The notes under the pieces were generated by a model that made no database searches, was not told the DNA's origin, and worked only from the letters and a program-made list of their open reading frames with translations. DNA of 64,000 nucleotides from Paragyromitra xinjiangensis. Its lineage: Eukaryota; Ascomycota; Pezizomycetes; Pezizales; Discinaceae. Shown piece by piece: positions 9,798-21,300 of the stretch; position 1 is the first letter of the stretch; every line of letters starts with the position of its first letter. The position numbers and the translations under genes are program-made. The stretch lies in the NCBI GenBank assembly GCA_038503065.1, contig JBCAMK010000006.1, positions 992,001 through 1,056,000 of the forward strand. Direction: 5' to 3'.

Positions 9798-11042
9798 ATG
9801 ATGCCTCTCCCGGCCTCCTCCCTGTCCTCCCCTCCAACCACCCTTACCGCCCACGAGGAGCTAGAGAGCAGCATCGAAGCGAAACTCGCCAGCTACCAGC
9901 CAACCGGCGGAACCGACCCTACCATCACCATCCTCAAGGCCTTCGTCTCGTACCTCCCCCAAGATGGGGCACGGAACATCTCCCAAGACATCCTCGACTG
10001 CAATTCCGACAGCGAACTACGCAGTCTTGCTAACCACCTACTAACCGCAGTCCTCGTGCCAAGTGAGTATCAATGCTCCTACATCCGTACGTTGATTAAT
10101 TGATTGAAATTTAGTACATGTATGCAATCGAAGACTATGACACCTACGTCCGTACGTAGGTGCAGGAGTTATTTACTAATTCCGCGTTCGTTCCACAGTG
10201 AAGGCGCGCGGCAGAACACCAGCCGCCACTCCATCACCACGATTCGGCGCCGACGACAGCGTCGAAGAGATCGCCTTGGAGCTCGCAAATCCGAGCTCTT
10301 ATAACGATCAGGCGTGGCTCAAAGCAGCGTGTCTCCGTCGCGACAACAACAGATGCGTTATCACCGGATTCTACGAGGCCACGAAGCACCTTTCAGCGAG
10401 CGAACGCCAGAAAATTGCGACGGATGCAACCGAGGCAGCCCATATTATTCCATTTTCGCTGGGGAGCTTTGCTGAAACTGAGGTCTGATTCCTCTAACTA
10501 TTGGTTGCGAACTCGTAGACTAGGGCTGTTACTGATAATAGATAGCACCGGAATGTAGCTACAATCTGGGACGCGATGTATCGCTGTTTCCCCAGTATCC
10601 GCTCCGGGGCCAATCTCTCAGCTGACACTATTAACGATACGCATAACGCCCTGACCATGGTCGTCAGCCTCCACCTAGCGTTCGGGAACTTCCGACTCGC
10701 CCTCAAGCCCACCGTACCCCCCTCTCTACCTAAAAACAAAAAAGAATAACTAAGTATTTCCAGAGCACTGAAAATGTCTACCGCATAAAAACCTACACCC
10801 ACTTCCCAACTCACTACAACACGTACCTCCCGCCCAACGGCACCGTCACCCTCACCGCGCACTCCCCGCACCACAGGCTTCCGAGCGCGAGCTTGCTCGA
10901 GGCCCATGCGGCGATTGCGCACATCTTGCATATGACTGGTATGGGCATTTATGTGGAGAATGTGTTGAGGGAGAGGCAGCTAATAAGGTGTTTGGCGGCG
11001 GATGGGGGAACGGATGTTGCGGCGCTGTTAATGGTGTTTTAG
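9798..11042 (+). CDS. HNH-endonuclease-domain protein (four exons)
   Basis: Exons are 9798-10062, 10199-10482, 10546-10713 and 10764-11042; all junctions are GT...AG and keep frame, giving 331 residues. The HNH core is C133-L-R-R-D-N-N-R-C141-V-I-T-G followed by A-A-H170-I-I-P-F-S, the pattern of fungal HNH_2-type domains. The third exon (HRNVATIWDAMYRCFP) continues that domain with the usual N/W region. The fourth exon (STENVYRIKTYTHFPTHY) is a C-terminal extension common in these proteins. The biological role of these fungal HNH proteins is not established; they are often abundant and variable. Residues 1-88 have no recognised domain. The first intron (136 nt) contains a near-repeat of ACATCCGTACGT / ACGTCCGTACGT. 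No premature stop is visible, so this copy looks functional. Confidence 0.82.
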
Positions 11043-11637
11043 AGGATTGGGTGTTTGTGAGGGGTGTTGGTGCTGCTCGAGTAAGCACCAGCTGGAGGGG
11101 AAGGGCGCGGGGAGTCTGGGGGCGTTTTTGTATAATGGGGAGGGAGCAGATGAGCCCCTGTTTTCGCCCACCATACATAGAGTTTTTAGATCCCCGTAGT
11201 TTTGAGCAGTTCGTTAAGTAATTTTGCGACTACGAAATCTCACGGTACATTTGGTGCTAGACTCAGCAGCTAGAAGTTATGAGCCCGGGGGTCCATCACC
11301 ATATATCACTCGGCCTAGAACTCGCTTGTTTTGGAGACTTCCTCCGGGTTTATATGACAGGATGAATTCGGGCCATGTGGGGTGCGAGCGCAACCTACGG
11401 CATGGGACGGGGTCTATTTCACTATCCAATGCCTTGTTCAGTGTAACCATAAATTTGATCCTACCCTCACAGAGCCCTTCTAGTTCTCTCCGGCTCTCAA
11501 GAGCTTATTCGTAGTATGTGAGCAAACGCCACTTCCTTCTAGGCTCGCCTAGAGTACATGTAGCTCCTACGCGTACTGATCCTTTCGATCCAAATTCATG
11601 CTAAGAGCATCAGCAAAAACGGAAGCGCGTCTGGATG
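11043..11637. other. Intergenic spacer
   Basis: No supported gene; short frames lack motifs. Confidence 0.4.
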
Positions 11638-11793
11638 TACTCGACAAAAATTAAAGTATCCGGATGGCCTAGAAACCCTAACCCGTGCCTAGGCCTGAAT
11701 GAAGGGTCAAATGAGTGTTGGTGAGCCAGAGAATACGGCTCGAGCGTGGGGTTAGGGTTTCTGGCATCCGAATAATGAAATAACCGTCGAGTA
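11638..11793. mobile_element. Miniature inverted-repeat element (TA-bordered)
   Basis: The ends are imperfect inverted repeats of roughly 45 bases: TACTCGAC on the left and GTCGAGTA on the right. Inside them lie TCCGGATG...AGAAACCCTAACC and GGTTAGGGTTTCTGGCATCCGA. Both ends carry TA, as expected for Tc1/mariner-type insertions. At 156 bp it has no coding capacity. The telomere-like CCCTAACC is part of the inverted arms, not a telomere tract. Confidence 0.55.
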
Positions 11794-12317
11794 TAGGCAA
11801 GCGTCTATACATATGGTCTAAATCTAGTACGGTTATATATATATGCGTCCTTATATCCAGTACGTTGGTGCAATAGTAGTACTCTCATATATATACACCT
11901 GTGCTTAACACGGTAATAAGCCTGTAGTATCATAGAACGTCGGTACACCCATACCCCACGCCATAGGCTTCAGAAGAGCGTGATAGATGACCGTGATGCG
12001 TTCATATCCGCCTAGCTTGTCCAGACGTGAAACTCGAGCATACTAGTCGTGCGTCGGTCGCGTTGCCTAAAAAAATATCCTCGCCTAGTACATCCAGTCT
12101 TTCCCAAGCTTTACGCGTAGCCCAACCCATACCCACTGATGTTCATCACCCACCTAGCAAACCTAGCAGTCCCAGGCGATGCACCTAATACATCAACAAA
12201 TCGATCGATTAGAGATTCCGGACCCCCAGTAATGCCCGGGAGAGTTCACATGTATTTACGTTCACTACCGCACCCTACCTTCAGTACTCACCACAAAATA
12301 TCCAAAAAGAGACAAGT
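11794..12317. other. Intergenic spacer
   Basis: No gene visible. The run TTTTT on the minus strand at 12308-12304 is the likely Pol III terminator of the adjacent 5S rRNA gene. Confidence 0.45.
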
Positions 12318-12436
12318 GAGTTCGGTACCCAGGATTCCCACATGGTCACCCACTGCAGTACTAACTAGGCGATACGATGCTTGGATATGCCAGAGCGGAC
12401 GGGATGGCTCATTCTCATCGTTCTATGACCGAACAC
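12318..12436 (-). rRNA. 5S ribosomal RNA gene
   Basis: The minus strand carries the conserved 5S elements in order: GGTCATAG near the 5' end, CCATCCCGTCCGCTCTG, the internal promoter region GCCTAGTTAGTAC followed by GTGGGTGACCA, and GGGAATCCTGGGT. The ends form helix I (GTTCGGT with ACCGAAC). The length of 119 nt is normal, and a T5 run follows 10 bases after the end (12308-12304). It is transcribed by Pol III from internal control elements. A lone dispersed 5S copy is usual in filamentous ascomycetes. The sequence differs from the Neurospora-type 5S at many positions, so I cannot exclude a diverged or inactive copy. Confidence 0.8.
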
Positions 12437-13259
12437 ATTAATAGCTAATCTTATCTCATCTTCTAGTGCAAGCCGAGAGAATATTAGACGAGAATAGATG
12501 GCCGGGTCATTCTATTTATCACCTCACCAACCCCTAGCCCTCCTCTCCGCAATCTCCAACATCCTATTTGACGTGTTCAGTCCTTTAAACGTCTCCGATA
12601 TCTGCTACGACACCAACCCTTCCCAGCCTCTACTGCGCTGATACTGAGAATGTATAAATGACATAACTAACATGGGATGGATAAAGCTACAGCACTAGTG
12701 ATGGAAATTTAGAGTCTTGGAGGGGCTGTTACCAGCTCTTGCTGAGTGTTAATCACGCCTTAAGCTCGTAAAGGTGTGGTTCATTCCTTGATTTATGAGC
12801 AAACAAGTTTAAGTCACTACTCAGCTCTCTCAGGGTTTAAGTCTTGCCTAGAAGCAAGTCTCTACGATCAACTACCCTAATTCTCATCCTAGAGGACTAT
12901 GGAGGTAAAACTTTGCGATACCCTTTGATGCAGGTGGTATTTACTATGAAATTTAATCTAGTACTCATTGGAAAAATGGATCCTTGTACATATGCATACG
13001 AAAAGTATTGGCCATAAACCAGTCACTACATAAATAGTGGAAAAAGGCCCGCTGTAAGAAACAGGATCAACTTGGTCATAAGCTAGTACGCTCTCGAGCG
13101 GTCGCCCCAACGAGTAAAAACTATGCAAAACAGAACAAAGGAGTTCCTAGCCAAGGCTCACCCAGAGAAACAGTTTACGCCTAATAAAGATAATGGTCTC
13201 ACCACCTTCCCTACACATACCATCCCCAAAAAACTGATACGGTCGCCCGTCTAGTTCAC
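12437..13259. other. Spacer with duplicated 3' flank
   Basis: No gene visible. From about 12830 to 13259 it resembles 7440-7870, the 3' flank of the paralogous small gene at 7871. Confidence 0.45.
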
Positions 13260-13592
13260 CTAAAGTCCACAATTCTTTAGTACCTTTTCTGTTTCCTCCA
13301 GAGCTTGACAAACGTCTTCAACTACAGAGAAGGCTCTATTATTGTCCTCGCTGGGGTTGTCGTTCTTTTCCATCTCAGCTTTGAAGAACACGATACCCCT
13401 CAAGATTTCATCTTGCATATCCCGATCTGTTTGGCAGAGCTTCTTTCGTTGACTAAATGGAGCATCTCCGACTTGAGCCTTTTCCACTCGAGCCGCTTCA
13501 ACTCGAGCCTGGTCGATCCGGGCTTGGTGATCCTCCATCATTTCCTTAATCAGATTCGCAACTTTGTCAAGTGAATAAGCAGGCTTATTCAT
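13260..13592 (-). CDS. Small coiled-coil protein B of the local paralogous family
   Basis: A single-exon ORF of 110 residues from ATG 13592. It is paralogous to the protein at 7871-8197. Shared features are the N-terminal DHQARIDQARVEAAR, a central KKLCQTDRDMQDEI and a C-terminal VCQALEETEKVL. The two genes also share 3' and 5' flanking sequence, so they arose by duplication of a segment of about 1 kb. The protein is rich in Glu, Lys, Arg and Gln, likely helical, with no signal peptide or membrane segment. The upstream block with TATTTATAG lies at 13731-13828. Function is unknown. Confidence 0.7.
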   Translation of the reverse strand: MNKPAYSLDKVANLIKEMMEDHQARIDQARVEAARVEKAQVGDAPFSQRKKLCQTDRDMQDEILRGIVFFKAEMEKNDNPSEDNNRAFSVVEDVCQALEETEKVLKNCGL

Positions 13593-13730
13593 AATGTGTC
13601 TTTTTACGGGTTTCTTTTAGGTAATTTGGTGTAGTAGCTAGTGACCTTCGTTCTGTAGGGTTGGGTATGGAAGGTTGATGTGTTATTGAGGGTTGGAGTC
13701 TGTATTATTGACTCTGTGGGCTACAGCGGT

Positions 13731-13828
13731 GGTCGTGGAAGTCTTGCTGGATACGCGGACAGGAGTGGTATCTTTCGGTATTTATAGGCAGCCTGGGAGA
13801 AATTCTATATACATTTATCTTTTCAAAG
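13731..13828 (-). promoter_or_regulatory. Shared upstream block, copy B
   Basis: Carries GGAAGTCTTGCTGGATACG, AGGAGTGGTAT, GTATTTATAGG and ATTCTATATACATTTATCTTTTC in the same order as the blocks at 8385-8490 and 15001-15100. Confidence 0.6.
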
Positions 13829-14585
13829 AAAAAATGCTTTAAATCTCGTAGAAAAGTTCTACAATACAACCGTCCCGTAATAATTGAAACTATAATAACA
13901 TCTGCTTCATCAAGGTATAAGCTTGCTTTAATTTCACATTCTTAGGACGATCGCGATCATACCGTAATAGACGTTCAAAAAAGAAACTAATGATCACGTC
14001 AGGCAAAAGACACATACGATTAATGGCGAATATAGATTAATTTATGAGCAAAGGTTTAATTAATATATCCTTCACGGATAAGAAATGCTTTAATCTACCC
14101 TTCAGGTTTAACCTGCCCCCGCAGCTGGGGAAATTTTCTTTTCAAATTCCGCCCGCCGTTACTTTCAAATAGTTACTATTATATCCTCCTGATCCCTAGG
14201 TACAGAGATAGCTCAAGATGGAAGTGCTTTACAACTGCAAAAAATATGACCAAGCTGCCCACAAGGAGTACATCTCTGTGCTCTTTCATAGCCCCTGACC
14301 TTCTCTTTGCTTGTATGCAATAGCAGGTTGCGTGGTTTACTCTTAATTTATTGTCTCGACTACAAACTGGTACACTCAAGGAGTAACCCTAGCGAGAAAG
14401 AAAGAAAAAACACGCAAACCAGAAATAAAATAAAATAAAACTTAAACTAAGGCCCTTCTAGAGAGACATTTCACCTCCGACACATATTATAACACTAAAC
14501 CGCTACCAGTTCTCTTCCGCGTATAACCCCCCTTTCGGCGAGCTAGCCAGCCCCAGCGGCTCCATGCAGCTTGCTCATAAATAAT
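13829..14585. other. Intergenic spacer
   Basis: AT-rich; no supported gene or repeat seen. Confidence 0.4.
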
Positions 14586-14834
14586 TTAATCCATGTACCC
14601 CCGAACCCGTAGGTGCGTATCGCTCGCAACTAGCAAAACATAACTATCCTCTACCATCTTTAAGATTTCTTTAGTCTCAGCCCTCAATCGGTCAGTTTTC
14701 TCTTTAAGCTCTTTCTGCACCTGCACAACTGTTGCGGGGTTTTCTTTGCGATCGGCAATTCGTAGTGCGTGGGCCCTCGTGGCTTTCAGAAGGTTGAATG
14801 CCACGGCATCGTACCTGTACGGTATCGCTGACAT
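14586..14834 (-). CDS. Small coiled-coil protein C of the local paralogous family
   Basis: A single-exon ORF of 82 residues from ATG 14834. The N-terminal part contains KATRAHALRIADRKEN, matching the H-x-x-R-I motif of the proteins at 7871 and 13260. A charged helix follows (VQKELKEKTDRLRAETKEIL). Its C-terminal part differs from theirs. Membership rests mainly on the motif, on size and especially on the upstream block at 15001-15100, which matches the blocks before the other two genes. No membrane segment or signal peptide. Function unknown. Confidence 0.55.
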   Translation of the reverse strand: MSAIPYRYDAVAFNLLKATRAHALRIADRKENPATVVQVQKELKEKTDRLRAETKEILKMVEDSYVLLVASDTHLRVRGYMD

Positions 14835-15000
14835 AGTTTCTTTTTGGTTATAGGTTGAGATTAGGTTGGGGTGTGGTTAGATGCTTCCGTTTGCGAGTTT
14901 GTGTGATGTGGAAATAGGTCCGCAGCTTTCTCTTATTATTCTCGTAAAATTAAACTTCCGAAAATTTAGTGCTTCTGACTCTTTCACTACAGTCTGTGGT

Positions 15001-15100
15001 GGTTGTGAGTATCTTGCCTATATGTGTGAGTTAGAGTGGGCATTTCCCCATATTTATAGCAGATTCGACCGGGAGACATTCTATACGCATTTATTTCTTA
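15001..15100 (-). promoter_or_regulatory. Shared upstream block, copy C
   Basis: Contains GAGTATCTTGCCTATATG, TAGAGTGGGCATTTCCCC, ATATTTATAGC and GAGACATTCTATACGCATTT. These line up with copies A and B in order and spacing. Confidence 0.6.
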
Positions 15101-16334
15101 AGACCATCCCTAGGTCCCTGCGGCAAAAGACATAGGTTGGCATATTGAAACCTCGTGACAAGCTCTTTGAAGGAGTCTAAGAAAACGATTCGATGGATCA
15201 TTGGTGAATATAACTCTAAGCTTATGCGTTCCACTGTGGCGCAATTGGTGAAAATGGAAGTGGCGAGCCTATTCCCGGGAAACGACTAATCGCTACCTCT
15301 CATCTGTTTTGAAAGGGTTTTGATCGCTTTTGGTCATTTGATTCCTGTGTTTCTAGGTGGAATAACTGCGTATTCAAGAGGAAGTCACGACATCCTATTA
15401 TTGGGGGGACTGTCCCACACACATACAATGACGACAGCTCGAAACTTTTTTTATTAGCGACAATCATACTAATTAATTACCACCATAACCCAAAGGGTCG
15501 GACGCGCGCATATGAATTATCAATCAATCAAGATATCCAACTAATTTAACCCACGGCCAAGCTGTAGGTTTCGGGTGATAATCCATGATCCATATCCACC
15601 CCTCAATCGGGACGCGTACCCTGGAGATTAGGCTTCGGGAATCGACTACCCTAACATCTCTCGGGCCCAACTCCTTAGCAGAACATTAACTTGTTTGTCA
15701 TCAGCGTCAGGCGGGTCCGCGCGGAGTTCTCATAGAATCCGCGTGACGCCTCAAAACCACCGTCTCGTTCCCAGCCTATTTTTCCATAACTATTGTATTT
15801 TATCAAAACCATAGCCACGACTAGGATGTCTAGATAGGCTTTTTGTATTTCCTTCTCCTATGTTTAGAAAGAACTACAGCGCCTGAAACACAACCGTGGC
15901 ACTGAGTAAGACTCATACCTACAATTTTTGGAAGCTTTTGTTTCCTCTTTTTCATTGAACGCCTGGGCTTTGCCGAGGTATCGAGGAATAATAATTGGGG
16001 TTTCCTTCCCTTCCCTTCGTTTTGTTTTGTTTGCGTTTTCGATTGAGGGAATAGGCATTTGTATCCGTGTAGCGGGAACCTGCCGTCACAAACATAACTA
16101 CATGTGCCTGACCGCGCTTCACCCATATAAAGAAACAAACGAAAGAAAACTCTAGAAAGAATCAAGACTGGGCTTGAGGGTTTGCAAAGGGTTGGGCGAT
16201 AGTGCTACCAAGCCTATCGAACATGATGTTATGCTTCACTAACCCAGCCTTCTTTTACAGCCAAACCAGACATTACCCTAACTCCACCCATCGCCATCAA
16301 CTCCTTCACCTAGACCAAACCCCCCTTCCCCACC
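15101..16334. other. Intergenic spacer
   Basis: Open frames near 15830-16165 exist on both strands but have no motif and are not called. The right end is the 3' flank of the cyanamide hydratase-like gene. Confidence 0.4.
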
Positions 16335-17149
16335 TTAGTCAATCTCATATCTCTCCATCAACTTATTCCCCAACACACCATTCGGGAAATCCTCCTCTCC
16401 TAGCGCCGTGGTATGGCACCACGGCTTCTGCCGATTTTCCTCTCTAATCGTCGCTGCAAAACAAGAGCTCCACTTCTTCCTCGGGTATGCCGCAACCACG
16501 TCGTCGATAGTGCCTTGATGGATCAAGTCTACATGACCGCCCATATTATCTTCTATCTGTCAGAACCCCAAAACACAACACCCCCCAAACCAAGATTACG
16601 ACCAGAACATACCAAGGATAGTAGCTAACTGAATCAACAAGCCTAGACTAGTGATTTTCCCCGTCGTCCCCAAATCCTGATGTCTAATAACCGCTTCAGC
16701 GACTGCCTCAGCAAGCTCTACATCATCCTTAATGAGCAGGTCCCTGGCCAAAAGACCACCGTAGAATTCAAACGACATTTTCGTAGCGGCCATATTCTTC
16801 TCCGTGGTACCGATATCATGGAGTAGTGCCGTGACGAAATATGTTTCTGCCGATAGCTCCCAGTCTGGGAACTGCTGCTCCTGAATCGCACGGCCGAAGC
16901 AGTAAACTCGCATCGAGCTATATCACATTCAGTATTTGATCCTGGAGTGAGAAACAGGAGGGAGGTATACTGGTTATAGGTCTCCTCCCTCAACTCTGCC
17001 TTCGCATACTCTTGCACTCTCTTCGCGAGTGCTGTCTCGGGGAGTTTTATATCGGCCACCATGACCGGTTCTGGGTCATGGATATTCTTCCTACCCCCAA
17101 GTAGGACATTGATATCGCGCGGTAGCGCCGTGAAACCGTATGTGCTCAT
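16335..17149 (-). CDS. HD-domain hydrolase, cyanamide hydratase (Ddi2/Ddi3) family
   Basis: Exons are 17149-16971, 16917-16613 and 16549-16335, giving 232 residues; splice sites are GT...AG and phases agree. The HD metal-binding motifs are visible: YNHSMRVYCFG at the exon 1/2 junction, FVTALLHDIGTTEKN (the HD pair), then EAVIRHQDLGTTGKI, and D-N-M-G-G-H-V-D-L-I-H across the second junction. This set matches the fungal cyanamide hydratase family, which adds water to cyanamide to give urea in a zinc-dependent reaction. Yeast Ddi2/Ddi3 are about the same length. The substrate of this member cannot be told from sequence. A decayed gene lies about 130 bases upstream on the same strand. Confidence 0.85.
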
Positions 17150-17278
17150 TCTCTTCTTTTCAATCTAATCTCGTGCGAAAGAAATATCACTCCAAACTAG
17201 CGCAAACAACTTCAACCCGCAACCTGTTTCTCAGACCGAAGCCCAGTCGATTGGAGCTTCTTATAGTCCCTCAAAACC

Positions 17279-17761
17279 CTAGTCGTTAACCGTAAGCACA
17301 CCAACACCAACACCGATGCTTGCACCAAAAGTAGTAATCTCCGCGGTACCATAGGGAAGACTCACACCTCTTTGCGCTGTATGTTGATGATTTGAAGAGT
17401 TTTGATTTCAAACCAAATTTGTCTCGTCCATGCAATAGCAACGGTAACGACGTCGTAGATTGGTACCTCCGCGGAGAACTCCGTCGGCGAATGGCAGCTT
17501 TAGGCAACCCACGGAAACACTGCATTAGAATCCTGCAGTGTAAAGATTGTTCCTCATGCGGAAGTAGATGAAATTTCTGATTCCCCACCAGCTCCAACTC
17601 CAAATAATAATGCACCCCACTACATGGGGAATAAACGATTAAACACTTGGGAGTTACTAAGACCAAGCATTCTAGACTCGATGTTTTCTTAAATTTGCGA
17701 ACCAGATCCCAATAGAGTAGACAGTGTTGGTAGCAAGTTCGCCGCCAGCAAAACACTCCAT
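17279..17761 (-). pseudogene. Decayed gene, unknown product, with C-to-T type stops
   Basis: Coding-like sequence runs along the minus strand from an ATG at 17761 to a TAG at 17281-17279 but must switch frame at least twice. The first frame gives MECFAGGELATNTVYSIG. A second frame gives RMLGLSNSQVFNRLFPM, then WGALLFGVGAGGESEISS, and EVPIYDVVTVAIAWTRQIWF. A third gives GVSLPYGTAEITTFGASIGV up to the final stop. Within the second frame the stops TAG, TGA and TAA stand where CAG, CGA and CAA would be expected. I do not recognise the family. The longest intact frame, 156 codons in another register, is a shadow of this. Confidence 0.5.
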
Positions 17762-18384
17762 AATCAGCTTCTCGGGATTAAACTTATTTGTGACTTCTGA
17801 AGAATTAGTTAATACCTAAAATCTAAATCCATCTTCCCCAAACATTTTTTTTCCAAAATGATAACCCCAATCCCACCGACGTGTAACACAAGCCCACCAT
17901 AATCCTGCTCATTCAAACCTCTAACATGCAAAAGAACCGCCACCAGGGTCCACCACGTACCCTGGTAGGAAAAAGAAAGTGGGTATACAAATAATACGCG
18001 CTCATAACACAAAAAAAGCATAAAAGAAGGATAAACATAAAATAGATGATTACAAAAAGAACAAAAAGAAAGTAACTCCGCAACCCCGGTGAATTTATAA
18101 GATATTGAGTAATTATAAAACGATAGGAATTAGTCAATGTACAATCCACCTTTTTAAGCCTCTCTATAATCAGCAAAAAAAGCCCGACGTAACAATTACA
18201 GATGAAGGATAGCGTGCATCAGGCCCTGAACAAAAAAGAATGACACCGAATCACATGCATTTTTAAAACACCTCCCATTCCCTTAATCCCTTGTGAGAGA
18301 AAGTGGATACCACACGTAGACGTTATCCAAGCCCAGATGCCTCTCTACCTGTTATAAAACTGCGGATTAATTTACATGGCCAGA
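17762..18384. other. Intergenic spacer, 3' side of the Ca2+-ATPase
   Basis: Very AT-rich, with small open frames that I regard as chance. No gene called. Confidence 0.4.
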
Positions 18385-21300
18385 TCAAGGTCTCGGCGGT
18401 GCTAAACTCGACGAATCATGTGTCGGCTCCGGGTACTGACTCTGTAAATTATCCCGACTGGTTGGCTCATGATGGTGTGGTCCCAAGTGCCCACCAGCCG
18501 CTTCCTGGGCATCTGCGTCGTTGATCCCACGTGAAGGTGGAAGTTTGATTGACCCGCCTTCGCCTGGTCTCTCAACAGGCGACCAGCCACCAATACTACC
18601 GGCAACGATAGATGGAACCATTGCAGCGGCAGCAAAAGCCGAATTCGATCTCGATCTCCTACGACGGTTACTACTTGGCGATGGAGGCGCAAATCCTTCA
18701 TGCTCGCCAGTAGGAGTCATGGGGATGCCCTCGGGTTTAGAACCAGACCGGAAGATATGGGAAAGATTTTGTTTCATATTCTGGCGACGGAACTTGAGCT
18801 GATTAAGACGCCCACCACGAACCATCTTGAGGAATGTGAGTTCTTCGCGAATATCCTCAATGCCTTGGTTCCATTGAAAGCGATCTTCGTTGGAGACGTA
18901 GATGTTAGGGTTGGACTTTCGGGACATCCAGCGGGGAACGACCTTCGCGACCATTTCGTCGGGGATAAGGCGGATGACGACGGCAACGGGGAGAGAGATT
19001 ACCCCAAGAACAAGGGAAATACCCCATTGAACGCCGTTCAAGGGGGTGATCTGGAAAGCTGCACCTCCTACAAAGATGATCATGATCTGCCCTCCAACCA
19101 TAATAACGTTTATCCCAATGAAAAACCAATTATGCGTGATACCCTCAAAAATGTTGAACTTGTTATCGAGACGACGGTTACTGCACAAAAATTAGCTCCA
19201 TTCACCTCTCTCCACAAGGTATATAAACTTACTTATACTGGTTGAAAATCTGCATCCACACGAAAGTGTTAAAAACCAAAGTCCTTATGTGAGCTTCGTT
19301 ATAACCAAAGATATGTTCGCCAGCAAAATTAAGCACGAAAGTAACCACGAGCTGATAAACAGCCTGGCCAAGAATCATTTTCCACATATTAATAGTGATC
19401 AAAGGCGCAGATTTGGGATCGGGCTTCCTGTTGAGAATGCTATATGCGGGAGGATCTGTAGCCAACGCAAGCGCTGCAAAAGTATCCATAATCAAGTTAA
19501 CCCAAAGCAATTGCACGGCGGATAAAACCGAAGTCTGCTCAGAAGAGGCTACAGCGGAAACGAAGGTGAGAAGCACAGCCGTGATATTGACAGTAAGTTG
19601 GAACTATCACATGTTGTCAGCTAATAATTAAACATGATTGATTAACCAGGTACATACCTGCAAAAATTTCTTCACGGCATCGTTGACTGCCCTCCCCCAC
19701 ATGATAGCCTTGACAATGCTGGAAAAGTTGTCGTCCATCAAAATAATCGACGAAGCTTCCTTCGCAACCTCGGTTCCGGCAATACCCATAGAAAAACCAA
19801 CGTCGGCCATCTTCAGTGCAGGCCCATCGTTTGTACCATCACCGGTAACAGCCACAGTTTCTCCCAATTCCTTCAAGCGGCGGACAAGAATCCTCTTGTC
19901 CTCCGGACTAGAACGAGCGAGTACCTGCAACCTCGGGATAATTTGATCCATCTGAGATTTAGTTAATTGCCTGAATTTCGGTCCTTCCATCACAATTCCT
20001 CCAGGAGTATAAATGCCGCACTCCTTAGCTATAGCTTGGGCAGTTATCAAATTATCACCAGTAACCATACGAACAAAGACGCCAGCCTTCTGGCACTCAG
20101 CAACAGCTTCCGGAACACCGTCACGAAGAGGATCCTGAATTCCGACAATGCTTAAGAAAACCATGTCTTCGAAGATGTCATCAAACTCAGCCTGTCGAGA
20201 ATCGTCTTCCATAGTACGGACACCTGGGGGTGGCCATGATGGGAAATCACGGTAGACCATTCCAATTGTACGAAGAGAACGGTTAGCATAGAGAGTGATA
20301 GCCTGATTGAGCGAGTTGACATTATCCTCGGTGAGTTTAGTATCGGTGACTGTTTGTGCGGCAGGGTTGGCGAGGATGCGAGTACATTTCCCCAAAAGAA
20401 TCTCAGAAGCACCCTTAACAAACAGGCGGTATTGTCCGTTAGGCATCTTAATAACAGCTCCCATACACTTCCTCCCAGAGTCGAACGGAATAAGTTGTGC
20501 TATGTTCACGTTGGAACGCTCTTCGGCAATGGGCCCCATTCCCAAGTAATCGCGGGCGAGATCCAACAACGCAGTCTCAGTTTTCGATCCAATAAAAGTC
20601 ATTACTCCATTTTCTTCACCTTCAAAGGCAGTAGAATTAATAGCAATTGACGCCAGCAAAAGAGCCTTAACGTCCGGAGAAAGGGTCTCGACAAACTCGG
20701 ACATCGACACATCTTCTAGGGTATCATCGTCAGGATTTTTTGATACCCTCTTCTCGGAAGATGCAGAACTCTTCAATCCAAAGCGGCAGGATGTTCCCAG
20801 GGTTCCAGCGACTACCGTCATTTTATTTTGGGTAAGAGTACCCGTTTTGTCGGAACAGATAGTCGTTGCATTCCCCATAGTCTCACAAGCCCGCAATACA
20901 CGCACAAGATTGTTATCCTTCAACATCCGGGTCGTGGCAAAAGCTAGAGCGAGGGTTACAGCCAATGGCAATCCTTCAGGGACAGCAACGACCACAACAG
21001 TGATTGCCGTGATAAGAATACGCATAAAGTTCTGGCCTTTGGTAGATGGCGTGTCTGCGCTTCCGCGTAGTTCAACTAAGAATCTAATCAAGAGGACGAT
21101 AAAAAGCAAGAGGGCAGAGCTGTTTCATTGTTAGAATAAACCCGCACTAGTACACCTAGAAAAAGAATATATACTCACGCTCCACCAAGCTTAGCAATAG
21201 CTTCTGCGAGATTGTTCAACTTCATCTGGAGAGGTGTAGCCTCGGCTTCTTCCCTTAGAGCCATCATAGTCTTTCCGAAGCTGCTGTGAATTCCAACACT

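Noticed and set aside
12139..12441. A 100-codon plus-strand ORF
   Set aside because: Its second half is the complement of a complete 5S rRNA with terminator, so the ORF is a by-product.
17286..17756. 156-codon minus-strand ORF with many Cys and Trp
   Set aside because: The protein-like text is in the other two frames; this frame is a shadow of the decayed gene.
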